A DNA stretch of 64,000 nt, taken from assembly GCF_017353175.1 (NCBI RefSeq), contig NZ_JAFMYW010000008.1, forward strand, positions 248,001-312,000, in the 5' to 3' direction. The position numbers and the translations under genes were made by a program. This document shows, piece by piece, positions 35,272-44,872 of this stretch. Below the pieces are notes generated by a model. That model saw only the letters and a list, made by a program, of their open reading frames with translations. It was not told where the DNA came from and did no database searches. The first letter of the stretch is position 1, and every line of letters starts with the position of its first letter. This DNA comes from Fibrella forsythiae (lineage in GTDB: Bacteria > Bacteroidota > Bacteroidia > Cytophagales > Spirosomataceae).

Positions 35272-36957
35272 TTACCCTAGTTTCGGCTCAATCCACAAGC
35301 TACTCAGCAGCAGCGCAATAGCGAGAAGCCATCCCCAATCAGGGATGGCTTTTTCGATGGTACGTGCCGTAGCGGCGCCGATCTGGCCGGGAGTAACATC
35401 GTAGCGCCGGTGGGTACGTACCCAACCGGCAATCTGTTCCCGTTGCGCTGCGGCACTAACGCCGTTACTGGCCGGTGAGCCGGTAGGTACGTCACCGTAG
35501 GCGTACAGGGCCAGCGTATCCTGCACAGGTAGCCAACCCGAAGTAGCAAAGCGGCCCGTGGCCTTATACGAGCGGGTGTTTATGGGATCGGGCTGCAGGG
35601 GCAACGTGTCTGTGCCAACGCGCAACCGGGCGGGCAACGTACCTGCGTTATTTACCTTAAAGTGAGCCGGCTGATGCGTCAGAACAGGGGCCTCGACCTG
35701 GATATTATTTTTTCCCACTGGCCGAAGTTGAGCCAGCACAGACTGCCAGAGCCGTGCATAGGTAGTGGTGTCACCGCTGAGCCGAAGCTGGAATGTCTCG
35801 GTAAGCAGGCTTACGGCTACCCGGCCACTACCCAGTTGCACCGCAACAGGATACCCCGCAACAGGCAAAGTGCCTGGAACGGGTTGAAACCGAAACGGCA
35901 GGGCCGTTAGATCAGGACTGATACGAACCGTGTCTTTTCCGGGAATGCGACGTACCTGCAGGCCCGTCCGCAAGGCCCGATTAATGGCTGTCACTTCCAC
36001 ATCAGGGCGGGTCAGGTTGATCACCAGCACGCTCTTTCCCGCTGCCAGCGCTTTGCTAACAGCCTGATTGGTCACGTTGGCCGGGTCAGTAACGACCAGG
36101 TCAGGCAGGGCGCTGGTGGTTGCTTTATTGATGGTCAGTTCACTACCAATCCCTTTCGACAGGCGGTTGGTCAACTCAACGGCGTTTCCCTGCTGACCCA
36201 GCCAATCGGCCAGGGCGCGGGTTTCGAAATCGGGGGCATCGAGTACGAACCGGACGCGTAGCTTTTCAGCAGGTCGGGCCATAAAACGCAGCGTATCGAG
36301 CACCGTTTTATCAAGGGCAAGTGTCAGTTGGGTACGTCCCTGCGAGAAGGCTACATACGACAGTCTGAACGACTGATCATTGGCCGCCAGACGGGTGCTG
36401 TCTACCGTTTTCTGCCCAAACCGTAGTCGGAGCATGCCGCCTTCCGCCGTATTGATCCTGCCTGAAACCGTTTGCCTTTCTCCCTGCCGAACGATGCCGT
36501 TCCAATGAATTTGCTGAAACTGCCCAGGTACGTTGTAGGGGTTCCAGATCACCACCTGCCGTGCTAATTTGGCTAGTTCATTACCCGGAAAATCCTGACC
36601 AAGCAACCACACGGTATCAACGGGTACATTGGTTGTCAATGTCCGGAATTCACTGGCAGTCAACGTCGTCCTGATACCCAGGCTGGCTGCCGTTGCCCGT
36701 ACCTGATCGGCAGGGACATTATCGGCGGCGATCAGCAGTTTGCCCGAAGGCAGCGTCTGTTGCCAGCGTGGCTGAAGCCAGAGCCCCAGCACAGCCAGCC
36801 AGAGCAGCCCGTGTAACCCGATCCGAATCGCTTTACGGTTGGTACCGACTCCCGATTTCCGACTAATGAGCCAGATCGGCATGACCAGCAACACCAGTAA
36901 TAGGGCAGCCAGTAACCAGGTTTCAGCTACGTTCCAGTCGAGGGGGGGAATGGTCAT
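35272..36957 (-). CDS. Membrane protein at the end of the MoxR/DUF58 cluster
   Basis: A 561-residue protein. Two membrane helices stand at the N-terminus (about residues 13-30, WLLAALLLVLLVMPIWLI; 46-60, LHGLLWLAVLGLWL) and one at the C-terminus (WGWLLAIALLLSSLWIEPKLG). The large periplasmic middle has alternating beta-like segments (TVSGRINTAEGGMLRL ...; FKVNNAGTLPARLRV), suggesting Ig-like or CARDB-like folds, and VLVINLTRPDVE-type segments recalling a degenerate vWA or glutamine-amidotransferase-like domain. The last gene of such clusters often has this layout. Precise function unknown. Confidence 0.65.
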   Translation of the reverse strand: MTIPPLDWNVAETWLLAALLLVLLVMPIWLISRKSGVGTNRKAIRIGLHGLLWLAVLGLWLQPRWQQTLPSGKLLIAADNVPADQVRATAASLGIRTTLTASEFRTLTTNVPVDTVWLLGQDFPGNELAKLARQVVIWNPYNVPGQFQQIHWNGIVRQGERQTVSGRINTAEGGMLRLRFGQKTVDSTRLAANDQSFRLSYVAFSQGRTQLTLALDKTVLDTLRFMARPAEKLRVRFVLDAPDFETRALADWLGQQGNAVELTNRLSKGIGSELTINKATTSALPDLVVTDPANVTNQAVSKALAAGKSVLVINLTRPDVEVTAINRALRTGLQVRRIPGKDTVRISPDLTALPFRFQPVPGTLPVAGYPVAVQLGSGRVAVSLLTETFQLRLSGDTTTYARLWQSVLAQLRPVGKNNIQVEAPVLTHQPAHFKVNNAGTLPARLRVGTDTLPLQPDPINTRSYKATGRFATSGWLPVQDTLALYAYGDVPTGSPASNGVSAAAQREQIAGWVRTHRRYDVTPGQIGAATARTIEKAIPDWGWLLAIALLLSSLWIEPKLG

Positions 36958-37051
36958 TACGGGAAAAATTATCGTATATGGTTTTTACTTGTTGGTGCTT
37001 TGCTACTTACACGCTGTACCGTTTCCCGGTGGTGCAGGTTGCATGCCCCCA

Positions 37052-39286
37052 TTACTTCATACCGCGCCAAAAGGCATCTTCGAGGCGCTTGTCGGCTACC
37101 GGCGCAGACCGCCCGCCATCGGCAGAAGCCGGTGCGAATTGGGCCAGTTTGGTCTGCAACTGCGCCACTGCCAGCGCCGACAACCGCTGCCCCGATGCAA
37201 GCCGTTGCAGATCAGCAAGTACCGACCAGTTAGGCATTCCGCTTCGCATTAGGGGGCCGCTCAGGGCCGTGCTCAACTGGCTTACCTGCTGGCGTTGAAC
37301 AGGGGTTAATGTCGGCAGATCAACCAGACCCAGCACCTGCGCTACCAGCATGGAAACGGGCATATCGGCGTAATTCCGAGTCAACAGATGCTTGTTGGGT
37401 ACGTCGCCCAGCTCGCCGGTAAGCCGGGTCTCTTTTTCTTTCAGTGGCGGCGGGTCGTAACCGCTTTTCTTGGCGTAGGCACGCGCTTTCTGCTGGGCTA
37501 TTTTTAGGTATTCGAGCGCTTTCACTTCATACGGACGCGCTTTTTCGGGCTCATACAACCGCAACTGCAACTCCGACTGCCACATCTGTTCCAGCGCCAT
37601 TTTCAGCAAACTCCGTGTCGATTGCTCATAGAAGGTGTTCACCTCGCCGTTGTCATGGTTGTGAACATACTGCTCCATCATAGCAGCCAGCGGGTCTTTT
37701 TCTTCGCCCGGTTTTCCCCCATGGTCATGGTCGTGATCGTCATGACCGTGGTGCTCGCCTCCTTTCTCATGGGTTTCGGCCGGGCCGCCGTTCGGGTCTT
37801 CCTGCGTATCGTGTTTGTGCACGTAGCCTTCCAGCAGATCAGCGTCGTTATCGGCCAGCGGGGTGTGGCCACCAATCTGATTTTCAAACTCTTCGCCCAT
37901 ATATTGCCCGTACCGGAGGCGCAGCACTTTCTGATCAAAACCAATCTCGTTCGACTCCGTATTGAAGGCTTTGGCGGCCATCTTCTTCCGTTTGGCAATC
38001 AGCTTATCCGTGTCGATGATAATCTGCCGCTGGCTCCGGAAATATTCGGGCATGATGTTGACGGCCATTGTGGCCAGTTCAGCCTCTTCGTTACGGGCCG
38101 TATCTTTAAACACCACGAAATAGGTGTCCGACTTGGTCAGTTGCGGCTCGGGCTGACGGTTGTCGATGGCGGCCCAGTAGTAATACAGTTCATCGCCGGG
38201 CGCAAACCCAAGCTTCGCCAGATCGAGCGTATGGCCCGCCTGCGCCGTTCTGAACGGCCCGCTGCTAACCGGAAAACGAGTCTCGCGGAACTTCACGTTC
38301 TCGCCCGAACCACGGGCGAGTGTGGCTACGATAAACGCCTGCTGTACCCGAAAATCATCTGAAATCTGGGCCGTTACCCGAACCTGCATCGATTCACCCA
38401 TGCGATGAAAGCGATACAGCTCTTTCGCCGCCGGCTTGATCACCGGCGGCACATCGGGCCGGGCATCGAGCCGGTAGAAATCCGATTGGTAGATTAGCGA
38501 ATCGCGGTTGGCAGGTGTTTTCCAATACGCTCGAAGCGCGTAAAGGCCCGAGTTCAGCAGCCGGTCCTGATACTGAAAACCCGCCTGCTGACGAGCAAAC
38601 GGAATTTCTTCGCCCCGGCTGTTCACCAGTTTCACGGCAGTCCGATTCATCTCGCTCAACGTTACTTGCCACGTTAACGTAGAACCAACATAGGCCGTTA
38701 CGTTCAGATCAGCCCCAGTCCGGGTGGGCAGGTCGGTGTAGGCTGGTGGCTGAACGGTAAGCTGAGCTGATCGGAACGTGGGCGGCAGAATAGGGATCGC
38801 TTTTTCGGCCATTTGCCTGTCAGCCAACCGCGTAGCTTCATTAGCGCGCTTACCGGCTGCGGTTGGCCAGAAGCGGAAGGCAGCAAAAACGGCTCCCGAC
38901 GCAAGCAGCAGGAGCAGATACGGCCGCAGATTCTGAAAGGCAACCAGCGGACGGGGCGTTTGGGCAGCCTGCTCGGCCAGGCGCTCGAGTTGCAGTTGTT
39001 CAGCCAGATTCGGGTGTTCTTTGGTCAACAGCGGCAGGCTGTATTCGGTCTGGCCCAATGTTTTATGCAGGTGTCCGATGGCTGCTTCCCGCTTTGGTTC
39101 AAACGCTCCCAGCCACCACGCCGCGCCAACCGAGGCCAGCACCAACGTACCCAGCACCAGGCCAATACCCACGGAAAACAAGGAGACCGGCAACGCAACT
39201 GACACACCGATCAACAGGCTTTTCAGCACGCTGTTGGTGTATAGTTGCGTAGTAACCGAACGGATAAGTTGATGAAGTGGCTGCAT
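37052..39286 (-). CDS. DUF4175-like large membrane protein with His-rich linker
   Basis: A 744-residue protein. Three hydrophobic segments lie in the first 140 residues (VLKSLLIGVSVALPVSLF; GLVLGTLVLASVGAAWWLG; PYLLLLLASGAVFAAF). Then come Ig-like periplasmic segments (TVQPPAYTDLPTRTG ... LTWQVTLSEMN; VRVTAQISDDFRVQQAFIVA) and a helical C-terminal half. At about residues 510-535 there is a His/Asp/Glu-rich stretch (GEHHGHDDHDHDHGG) able to bind metals. Position next to BatA, DUF58 and MoxR genes supports the DUF4175 assignment. The gap 36958-37051 shows no clear element. Confidence 0.7.
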   Translation of the reverse strand: MQPLHQLIRSVTTQLYTNSVLKSLLIGVSVALPVSLFSVGIGLVLGTLVLASVGAAWWLGAFEPKREAAIGHLHKTLGQTEYSLPLLTKEHPNLAEQLQLERLAEQAAQTPRPLVAFQNLRPYLLLLLASGAVFAAFRFWPTAAGKRANEATRLADRQMAEKAIPILPPTFRSAQLTVQPPAYTDLPTRTGADLNVTAYVGSTLTWQVTLSEMNRTAVKLVNSRGEEIPFARQQAGFQYQDRLLNSGLYALRAYWKTPANRDSLIYQSDFYRLDARPDVPPVIKPAAKELYRFHRMGESMQVRVTAQISDDFRVQQAFIVATLARGSGENVKFRETRFPVSSGPFRTAQAGHTLDLAKLGFAPGDELYYYWAAIDNRQPEPQLTKSDTYFVVFKDTARNEEAELATMAVNIMPEYFRSQRQIIIDTDKLIAKRKKMAAKAFNTESNEIGFDQKVLRLRYGQYMGEEFENQIGGHTPLADNDADLLEGYVHKHDTQEDPNGGPAETHEKGGEHHGHDDHDHDHGGKPGEEKDPLAAMMEQYVHNHDNGEVNTFYEQSTRSLLKMALEQMWQSELQLRLYEPEKARPYEVKALEYLKIAQQKARAYAKKSGYDPPPLKEKETRLTGELGDVPNKHLLTRNYADMPVSMLVAQVLGLVDLPTLTPVQRQQVSQLSTALSGPLMRSGMPNWSVLADLQRLASGQRLSALAVAQLQTKLAQFAPASADGGRSAPVADKRLEDAFWRGMK

Positions 39287-39296
39287 AAAAAAGTAA

Positions 39297-39361
39297 TACC
39301 GACGCTCCAGTTTCGATAGTAATAGTTAGTCTATCCAACGCCCGACGCTGGAGCGCCGGTA
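39297..39361. repeat. Inverted repeat between DUF4175-like and BatA-like genes
   Basis: ACCGACGCTCCAG (39298-39310) and CTGGAGCGCCGGT (39348-39360) pair with one mismatch around about 37 bases. It occupies nearly the entire 83-bp gap. Confidence 0.65.
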
Positions 39362-39369
39362 TCAGTTAA

Positions 39370-40566
39370 TCAAGCCTGTCGCTGAATGGCCAGATACCGT
39401 TCAACCAGCAGCAATCCTAAAAATAACAGCAGCAGACCAGTCTGTAGCCAGTTTACTGGATGGGCGGCGGTAGCGACCGCATCAATGGATTTGTCGGCAA
39501 CAAACAAACCCGCCAGTTGGCTGCGAGGTAATGCAGGCGATCCGGCCGACAGGCCCAGATGGGTAATCAGCTGACCAGCAAGCCACTCTGGCAATTGGCC
39601 GTCTGTTACCCAGTCGCTTGTCTGGGGCGTCAGTGGTTCGGGTACGTATCCGATATTCGTCCGATCCGAATTACCCGACTGACCAGTAATCGTGTATAAC
39701 GTACCTGGCGTTGGCGTTGCAACTGGCCGGTCTGTCAGCACCCAGGCATAGGTTACGCCCGGCGCAGATTGATTGTCGATCCTAAATGGAAGGCCATACA
39801 CCGCCGTAATTGCGCCAAGCGCTGCCTGCACGGTGTTGCGTTCGTCGGCCTTCCGAAACTGGAGCAGCACCCGAAGTGGTGCCGTTGCCACTGCTTTTGC
39901 AGATGCCGACCCGGCCGTCGATATGCCGAGGCGATCGTCTGTACCAATGGCCAACTGCTTACCCGATGGCAGCGCAACGTACCTGGGCGACGTTTTTTTT
40001 GCAGGCACATCGGCGGTATGCAACATGAAGCCAGCCGGTACGTGCAGGCGCGGCGCCTCAACCCATTCGGGGTCATTGCTCAGGTACGTATGTAATTGGA
40101 TGGCGGGTTCTGTCAGTTCATTAATAGCTGTTTGCCACTGAAGCGGATTAGGCGGCGAGGCTGATGGTAATTCAGTCAGTGTCACCACGGGCGTTACCGG
40201 CGTAGTAGCCCACATTACCCGTTCTTTCTTTGCCAGCGCCTGTTCCAGTTCAAACCGGTATGCGTTGGTCACAGTGGTATTTGGTTCAACCAAATGGACT
40301 TTACGCCCAACCGGGACCGTTTCATCTTTTTTAAAAGAGGGACGTGCCAGCAACAGGGTCAGGGCTATCAGCAACAGACAGCGCACTAGCAACAGCAGCC
40401 AGTTATCAAACCGAAATCCGCGTTTGGGCGGCTGGTTGGGCGTTTCGAGCCAGCGCAACATAGCCCAGGGCATTGGTTTGGCCTGTTGCTGGTGCCAGAA
40501 ATGGAGGGCAATCGGCACGGCCACAGTTAGCAAACCCCAGAGAAGCGACGGATGTTGAAACAGCAT
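39370..40566 (-). CDS. BatA N-terminal-domain membrane protein
   Basis: A 398-residue protein. It starts MLFQHPSLLWGLLTVAVPIALHFW, then RWLETPNQPPKRGFRFDNWLLLLVRCLLLIALTLLLARPSF: two membrane helices with the sequence typical of the BatA (aerotolerance regulator) N-terminal domain. A periplasmic region follows, and a final helix near the C-terminus (WLQTGLLLLFLGLLLVERYLAI). No intact vWA MIDAS motif is seen. It lies between DUF58 and DUF4175 genes in the usual order of a MoxR-associated cluster thought to assemble or stress-protect envelope proteins. Confidence 0.8.
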   Translation of the reverse strand: MLFQHPSLLWGLLTVAVPIALHFWHQQQAKPMPWAMLRWLETPNQPPKRGFRFDNWLLLLVRCLLLIALTLLLARPSFKKDETVPVGRKVHLVEPNTTVTNAYRFELEQALAKKERVMWATTPVTPVVTLTELPSASPPNPLQWQTAINELTEPAIQLHTYLSNDPEWVEAPRLHVPAGFMLHTADVPAKKTSPRYVALPSGKQLAIGTDDRLGISTAGSASAKAVATAPLRVLLQFRKADERNTVQAALGAITAVYGLPFRIDNQSAPGVTYAWVLTDRPVATPTPGTLYTITGQSGNSDRTNIGYVPEPLTPQTSDWVTDGQLPEWLAGQLITHLGLSAGSPALPRSQLAGLFVADKSIDAVATAAHPVNWLQTGLLLLFLGLLLVERYLAIQRQA

Positions 40567-40579
40567 ATTGGTTGGTACT

Positions 40580-40668
40580 GGTCATTAAGTGGTCATCATA
40601 CGTTACTGTCATTTGTTGTTTCAGGAAGAATGACCACCAATGACGACTTAACGACAGCGAAGCGTAAT
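40580..40668. repeat. Inverted repeat between BatA-like and DUF58 genes
   Basis: GTCATTAAGTGGTCATCAT pairs with segments of GAATGACCACCAATGACGACTTAACGAC; the inner right arm carries GCGAAGCG. It fills the 104-bp gap between the genes. Confidence 0.6.
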
Positions 40669-40670
40669 GA

Positions 40671-41525
40671 CTATTTTTTCATCAATAATTCCTGCATAAC
40701 CAGCGCGGGCGGGTCGGTCAGCAGGGCACGAACCCGACTCAGGTACGGCAAATGCAATTGCTCGTTCAGCGTCTGGAAGTAAGCTGTTGCCGCCGATCGT
40801 ACCTGCGCCTGAACAGCCTCCGACTGTACTTCAACCGTTTGGCCGGTTTCCAGATCCTGAAACTGATAAAATCCGCTCAGGTTGAACGCCACTTCCTGTT
40901 GACCCAATACCTGGATGAGCAGCACCTCGCGGCGTGGTGTGGCGGCGGCCCGTAAAAGAGTCAGCCATTCATCGTTTAGTTGCAGCAGGTCGGATACCAG
41001 CACGAGCAGTTCGGTCTGGTTACGGCGTTGGCCCGGCAGCACCGGCACCGTATCAGACCAGCCACCGGCTGCTTTTACGCCCGCCAACGTACCCAGCACT
41101 TTCTGAAACGCCTGTTTACCCGGAGGCACCAGGGCATCGATCGTTCCGTTTTGCAGGCCGTATAAACTCAGTTGATCACCCTGCCGGTTGGCGATGTAGG
41201 CAATAGACGCCAGCAGCACCCTGGCGTAGTCGAGGCGGCTTACGGCTCCTTCGGTGTAGTTCATCGAACCCGACAGGTCGAGCAGTAACCGTACCTGATG
41301 GCTGCTTTCTGTTTCCGACTCGCGCACCAGGTGTTTATCCGTTTGGGCAAACCGTTTCCAGTCAATCCGCTTCGGATCGTCGCCGGGCCGATAGTCGCGG
41401 TACTGCGCAAACTCCACACCCACCCCCGACCGGCGGCTTCGATGTAACCCCAGCGTCATTTCATCGCTGACGAGTTGCCCCACCAGCGGAAGGTTATTGA
41501 GTTTAACGAGTTCGAGAGCGGTCAT
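40671..41525 (-). CDS. DUF58 domain protein
   Basis: A 284-residue protein with the DUF58 hallmark YRPGDDPKRIDWKRFAQT (about residues 46-63) and a following vWA-like fold LLLDLSGSMNYTE (DxSxS type, about residues 87-99). Members act with MoxR AAA+ ATPases, probably in chaperone-like maturation of membrane or metal proteins. The partner moxR gene is now 2.2 kb upstream rather than adjacent. Confidence 0.9.
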   Translation of the reverse strand: MTALELVKLNNLPLVGQLVSDEMTLGLHRSRRSGVGVEFAQYRDYRPGDDPKRIDWKRFAQTDKHLVRESETESSHQVRLLLDLSGSMNYTEGAVSRLDYARVLLASIAYIANRQGDQLSLYGLQNGTIDALVPPGKQAFQKVLGTLAGVKAAGGWSDTVPVLPGQRRNQTELLVLVSDLLQLNDEWLTLLRAAATPRREVLLIQVLGQQEVAFNLSGFYQFQDLETGQTVEVQSEAVQAQVRSAATAYFQTLNEQLHLPYLSRVRALLTDPPALVMQELLMKK

Positions 41526-41841
41526 TTTGCTGATGAAGCGTACAGAGCAGAATACATAGCTAAAGCTACAAAGCTGCTACAATTGCCACGCATCCGGCCT
41601 CCCGTAGCCAGCAAAATTTATATAGATACGCGGTTTGATCCTATCTGCCTGCCTCGTTCAGCGGTTATCTTCTTCTTTCCATGGTAAATACAGGCCCTGT
41701 AACGACCTGCTGTACTGTGCTTCTGTCGGCCTATCCTTCTGGTCGGTTCAACGTTATCTCTCTATAAAATCGCCCTTGAACGCGTCAGAACGGACTGATA
41801 CGAACCAGCCCCTTCTGCATAGACTAGGCTGTGTACGTCTA

Positions 41842-42138
41842 TTAAAAGTAGAGGTTGAGGATTGGCGTGCTGCCTGAACTAAATACCTCGTAGCTAACCA
41901 GCCGATTCAAATTGAACCGGACACCGTCAACGACGATAAAGTCTCCGGCAAAACTAAATACGCCGTATTCCACCTGTGCGGTGCCAATATAGACCCTGGC
42001 AATACGCGTGGTCGACGTAGACGAGGGAAGTTCTGCCTGAATCCTGGTAGCGGTTTGTTGACCAAACGACACCACCTCATCTTTTTTGCAGGCGCTCAGT
42101 GCGCTGCCGAGCAGCAGGATCAAAACTAGTTTTTTCAT
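41842..42138 (-). CDS. Small hypothetical lipoprotein
   Basis: A 98-residue protein beginning MKKLVLILLLGSALSACKKDE: a short signal with lipobox LSAC, so it is probably membrane-anchored by lipid. The remainder is Thr/Ser-rich and ends with an aromatic Tyr-Phe. The ATG at 42138 was chosen over one 13 codons upstream because it gives the signal peptide directly. I recognise no family. It lies in the sequence that separates moxR from DUF58. The stretch 41526-41841 contains nothing recognisable. Confidence 0.65.
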   Translation of the reverse strand: MKKLVLILLLGSALSACKKDEVVSFGQQTATRIQAELPSSTSTTRIARVYIGTAQVEYGVFSFAGDFIVVDGVRFNLNRLVSYEVFSSGSTPILNLYF

Positions 42139-42549
42139 AACCGGAACTGTTGACTTATTGACGTTCGATGTAAACACTCACTATCCGAAATTGCCTTTTA
42201 AAACTGAGCCATTTGTCAATAAATTATAAACGTTATGATATGGTCTTAAAAACGATGTATCTGGATCAACTTCCTGAATAGCCCTTCGGATTGCCGTATA
42301 GATCCTGAATACGCGTTCCAATCCTTCTTTCTCCAAATCAGCCTCTGGCAGTCCGCCAACATGAGGTGACCAGGTATATGAACCGCTAGTTTCAATCCTC
42401 CTTTCTCTGGATTAGCCTCTGTGAGATTGTCTCCTAGGCACTGTCCGGCCAAACAGGACCACCTCATAATTCTTGAAAAGTGACACAGGCTGTCATAAAC
42501 TGGCGGCGTCATGTTTACTGTTAATCGGTTGTACATTCGTTCATCGCCT

Positions 42550-42795
42550 ATGCCAATGACCACCAACCACCCATCTATTTCCGAAACCCCCGATGTTTTC
42601 ATTGTCAATGGCATCGCTGTTCCTAAAATGAAGCGGGGGCAGATACACACCTATGACCCCGCAATCATTAAGGCTATTGGCCCCGATCTGTTCTTTTAAC
42701 TGGTTGGCCCTAAAGAAGCATTACCCATCCCTGATTTAGGCTTTTCTGATGCAGAGTGGGACAACATGGAAGAAGAAATTCACTCTGATCAATGA
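42550..42795 (+). pseudogene. Broken antitoxin gene of a VapB type
   Basis: The frame starts MPMTTNHPSISETPDVF, passes an in-frame TAA at 42697-42699 after GPDLFF, and continues in the same frame as LVGPKEALPIPDLGFSDAEW to a TGA at 42793-42795. That stop overlaps the ATG of the toxin remnant by an ATGA junction, the usual arrangement of a toxin-antitoxin operon. The sequence 42240-42549 upstream contains two related C/T-rich direct segments (about 42318-42356 and 42390-42425) and perhaps another coding remnant on the minus strand, which I cannot name. Confidence 0.6.
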
Positions 42796-43195
42796 TCTTC
42801 GACATGAATCTGGTTATCCGATATGTCAGAACGCAGACCCTGCTGCCCATTCGCGTTGTCATTCCGATTGTAGTTGTCGGTGAATTGGAAGCATTATCCC
42901 TGAAAAATGGTTGGGGTTATTAAGAGTAAAATTCCTACAACACCTGATCGATTCGTGCCCTATCGCTGATCTGAATCGGGAAGTGACGCGCATCTACGCC
43001 GAGATCGATGCGTTCAGTCGAGGCAAATCGAAATAGATGCCTTTACCCTAAGGAGTTACCGCCCGTAATATGGGCAAAAACGCCCTCTGGATCGCCGCCC
43101 TTGCTTTATATCTCGACATGGAATAACACACAGCCGATAATGATTTTGATCATCTGATTTACAGCGCATTAAAATTGATCAAGCACAATGCCTGA
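42792..43195 (+). pseudogene. Decayed PIN-domain (VapC-type) toxin gene
   Basis: The first frame reads MIFDMNLVIRYV ... VVVGELEALSLKNGWG and stops at 42921. After a frameshift the homology continues as LQHLIDSCPIADLNREVTRI, AEIDAFSRGKSK, stop, MPLP, stop, GVTARNMGKNALWIAALALYLDME, stop, TADNDFDHLIYSALKLI. This is the PIN ribonuclease pattern (first Asp, mid Glu, NMGKN, TADxDFDHL) with a frameshift and three internal stops; the usual Asp of NMGKND is Ala. It is inactive. The following 43196-43629 has an unidentified plus-strand remnant ending CSQDEK near 43500 and nothing else clear. Confidence 0.75.
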
Positions 43196-43629
43196 TCGTC
43201 ATTCACACCTCAAACTTCCCAATTCTACCCTTCAAATACGCCCGAAAATCGTCGGGGGTGTCGATACGTACCTGACCGGGCAAGCCAAGCACGAACCGGC
43301 CGAGGCCAATTCAGCTACGTACCTAACCATGATAACGATACGGAAAGTCGGTATCGTCGCGGTCCCGGCTGGTGTTGGGGGGCGTACATTCCAGAAGTTG
43401 GGCTGACTGATTGAGGCTTTTACCGGGGCGCTGCTTGAGCAGACGAATAAGTTTGAGTACGCGGAGTACGTTTTGCTATGCAGCCAAGATGAGAAATAGT
43501 AGTGGTGTAGTTACGGTTAGGAGACACCAGTATACTCACAAGTCATCGAAGCAGCGATAAATTTTTAGTAATCGGTCGATGTAACGGCAGTGACAGGCAA
43601 TTTATGAAACCAACGAAGTCTTCTCTCTT

Positions 43630-43722
43630 GTCATCCCGAGTGACGAGGGATCTTGGCGTTCTTTTAGGTAGTGCCTGGCCCTTTCATAAGGAACGCCAAG
43701 ATCCCTCGTCACTCGGGATGAC
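43630..43722. repeat. Perfect 32-bp inverted repeat, GTCATCCCGA type
   Basis: The arms at 43630-43661 and 43691-43722 are exact complements and include GTCATCCCGAGTGACGAG and GGGATCTTGGCGTTC. The element at 54116-54230 shares GTCATCCCGA and AGGGATCTTG. It looks like a REP-type dispersed element downstream of moxR. Confidence 0.9.
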
Positions 43723-43764
43723 GAAAAAGGCCGTTTCTCTCACCTCCTTCTTGCTTCTCTTACC

Positions 43765-44748
43765 CTATTTCTTAACATCCCCTTGTTTCACAATTTCGCC
43801 GATCACCTTATCAGTTGTAATCCCCTCTGAATCGGCGCGGAAATTCAGTGCGATTCGGTGGCGGAGAACAGGGTAGGCCAACGTTTGTATATCTTCAGGA
43901 ATCACCGAGAAACGACCATTCAATACGGCGCGGGCTTTAGCGCATAGAATCAGGGCCTGTCCGGCGCGGGGGCCGGCGCCCCAGTCGCACCATTGTTTAA
44001 CGAACGGCACCGGGCTATCGGCCGGGCGGCTGCTACGCACGATCTTATTTACGTACCCCAGCAACTCGTCGGAGATGAACACCTGCCGGGTCAGCGTCTG
44101 CAGGTCCAGTACGTCATTATCCGTCAAGATCGTGTTCAGCACGGGGCGGTCGGTACCGGTGGTGGCGCGGAGTACGGCCAGTTCTTCCTGTTCCGACGGG
44201 TAACCGAGGCGGATGTAGAGCAGAAACCGGTCGAGCTGGGCTTCGGGCAGTGGGTACGTTCCCGCCTGTTCAATCGGGTTTTGCGTGGCAATGATCAGAA
44301 ATGGTTTTGGCAGCGGATGGTCAGTGCCCGCGTAGGTCACCTTATATTCCTGCATGGCCTCCAGCAGGGCCGCCTGCGTTTTAGGTGGCGTCCGGTTTAT
44401 CTCATCGGCCAGCACTACATTGGCGAAGATCGGCCCCCGGTTGAACTGGAAGAACTTCTTACCGGTATCATGGTCTTCTTCCAGCACTTCAGTTCCTACA
44501 ATATCGCCGGGCATGAGATCAGGCGTGAACTGAATACGCTTGAACGACATGCTCAGCGTTTTTGCCAGCGTGCTGACCAGCAGCGTTTTAGCCAGCCCGG
44601 GCACGCCCTCCAGCAGGCAGTGACCGCCAGCCAGCAGGGTGATCAGCACTTCGTCGATGGCTTCTTCCTGACCAATAATAACTTTACCAATCTCTGCTTT
44701 CAGTAAGGGCAGTTTGGCAACCAGTGATTTGTAGTGTTCTGTATTCAT
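43765..44748 (-). CDS. MoxR-family AAA+ ATPase
   Basis: A 327-residue AAA+ ATPase. Walker A is GVPGLAKT (about residue 46), Walker B VVLADEINRTPPKTQAALLEAM (about residues 112-133), sensor 1 ATQNPIEQAGTYPLPEAQLDRF, and the C-terminal lid contains WGAGPRAGQALILCAKARA with the arginine sensor. MoxR proteins act with DUF58/vWA partners to activate or assemble other proteins. It is preceded by the DUF4159 gene and followed, after the decayed toxin-antitoxin region, by DUF58. Confidence 0.95.
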   Translation of the reverse strand: MNTEHYKSLVAKLPLLKAEIGKVIIGQEEAIDEVLITLLAGGHCLLEGVPGLAKTLLVSTLAKTLSMSFKRIQFTPDLMPGDIVGTEVLEEDHDTGKKFFQFNRGPIFANVVLADEINRTPPKTQAALLEAMQEYKVTYAGTDHPLPKPFLIIATQNPIEQAGTYPLPEAQLDRFLLYIRLGYPSEQEELAVLRATTGTDRPVLNTILTDNDVLDLQTLTRQVFISDELLGYVNKIVRSSRPADSPVPFVKQWCDWGAGPRAGQALILCAKARAVLNGRFSVIPEDIQTLAYPVLRHRIALNFRADSEGITTDKVIGEIVKQGDVKK

Positions 44749-44872
44749 AGAAAAGAGGGAGAGAAGGAGGAAAGGGAGGAGGGAGTAAAGGGAGCTTCGC
44801 TTAAATAAGAATGTCTGTTGATGGGGCGGAGCTCCCTTTACTCCTTCCTCCCTTTTCTCTTCTCCTCCTTTT
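44749..44872. repeat. Purine-rich inverted repeat with GAGCTTCGC core
   Basis: It fills exactly the gap between the moxR ATG and the DUF4159 stop codon. The left arm (44749-44800, GAGGGAGAGAAGGAGGAAAGG ... GGAGCTTCGC) pairs with the right arm (44825-44872, GGCGGAGCTCCC ... CTTCTCCTCC). It is closely related to the element at 1320-1447. Confidence 0.85.

Noticed and set aside
42246-42650. 134-residue minus-strand open frame
   Set aside because: It overlaps the antitoxin remnant, has odd composition and matches no family I know. At most part of it is another decayed fragment.
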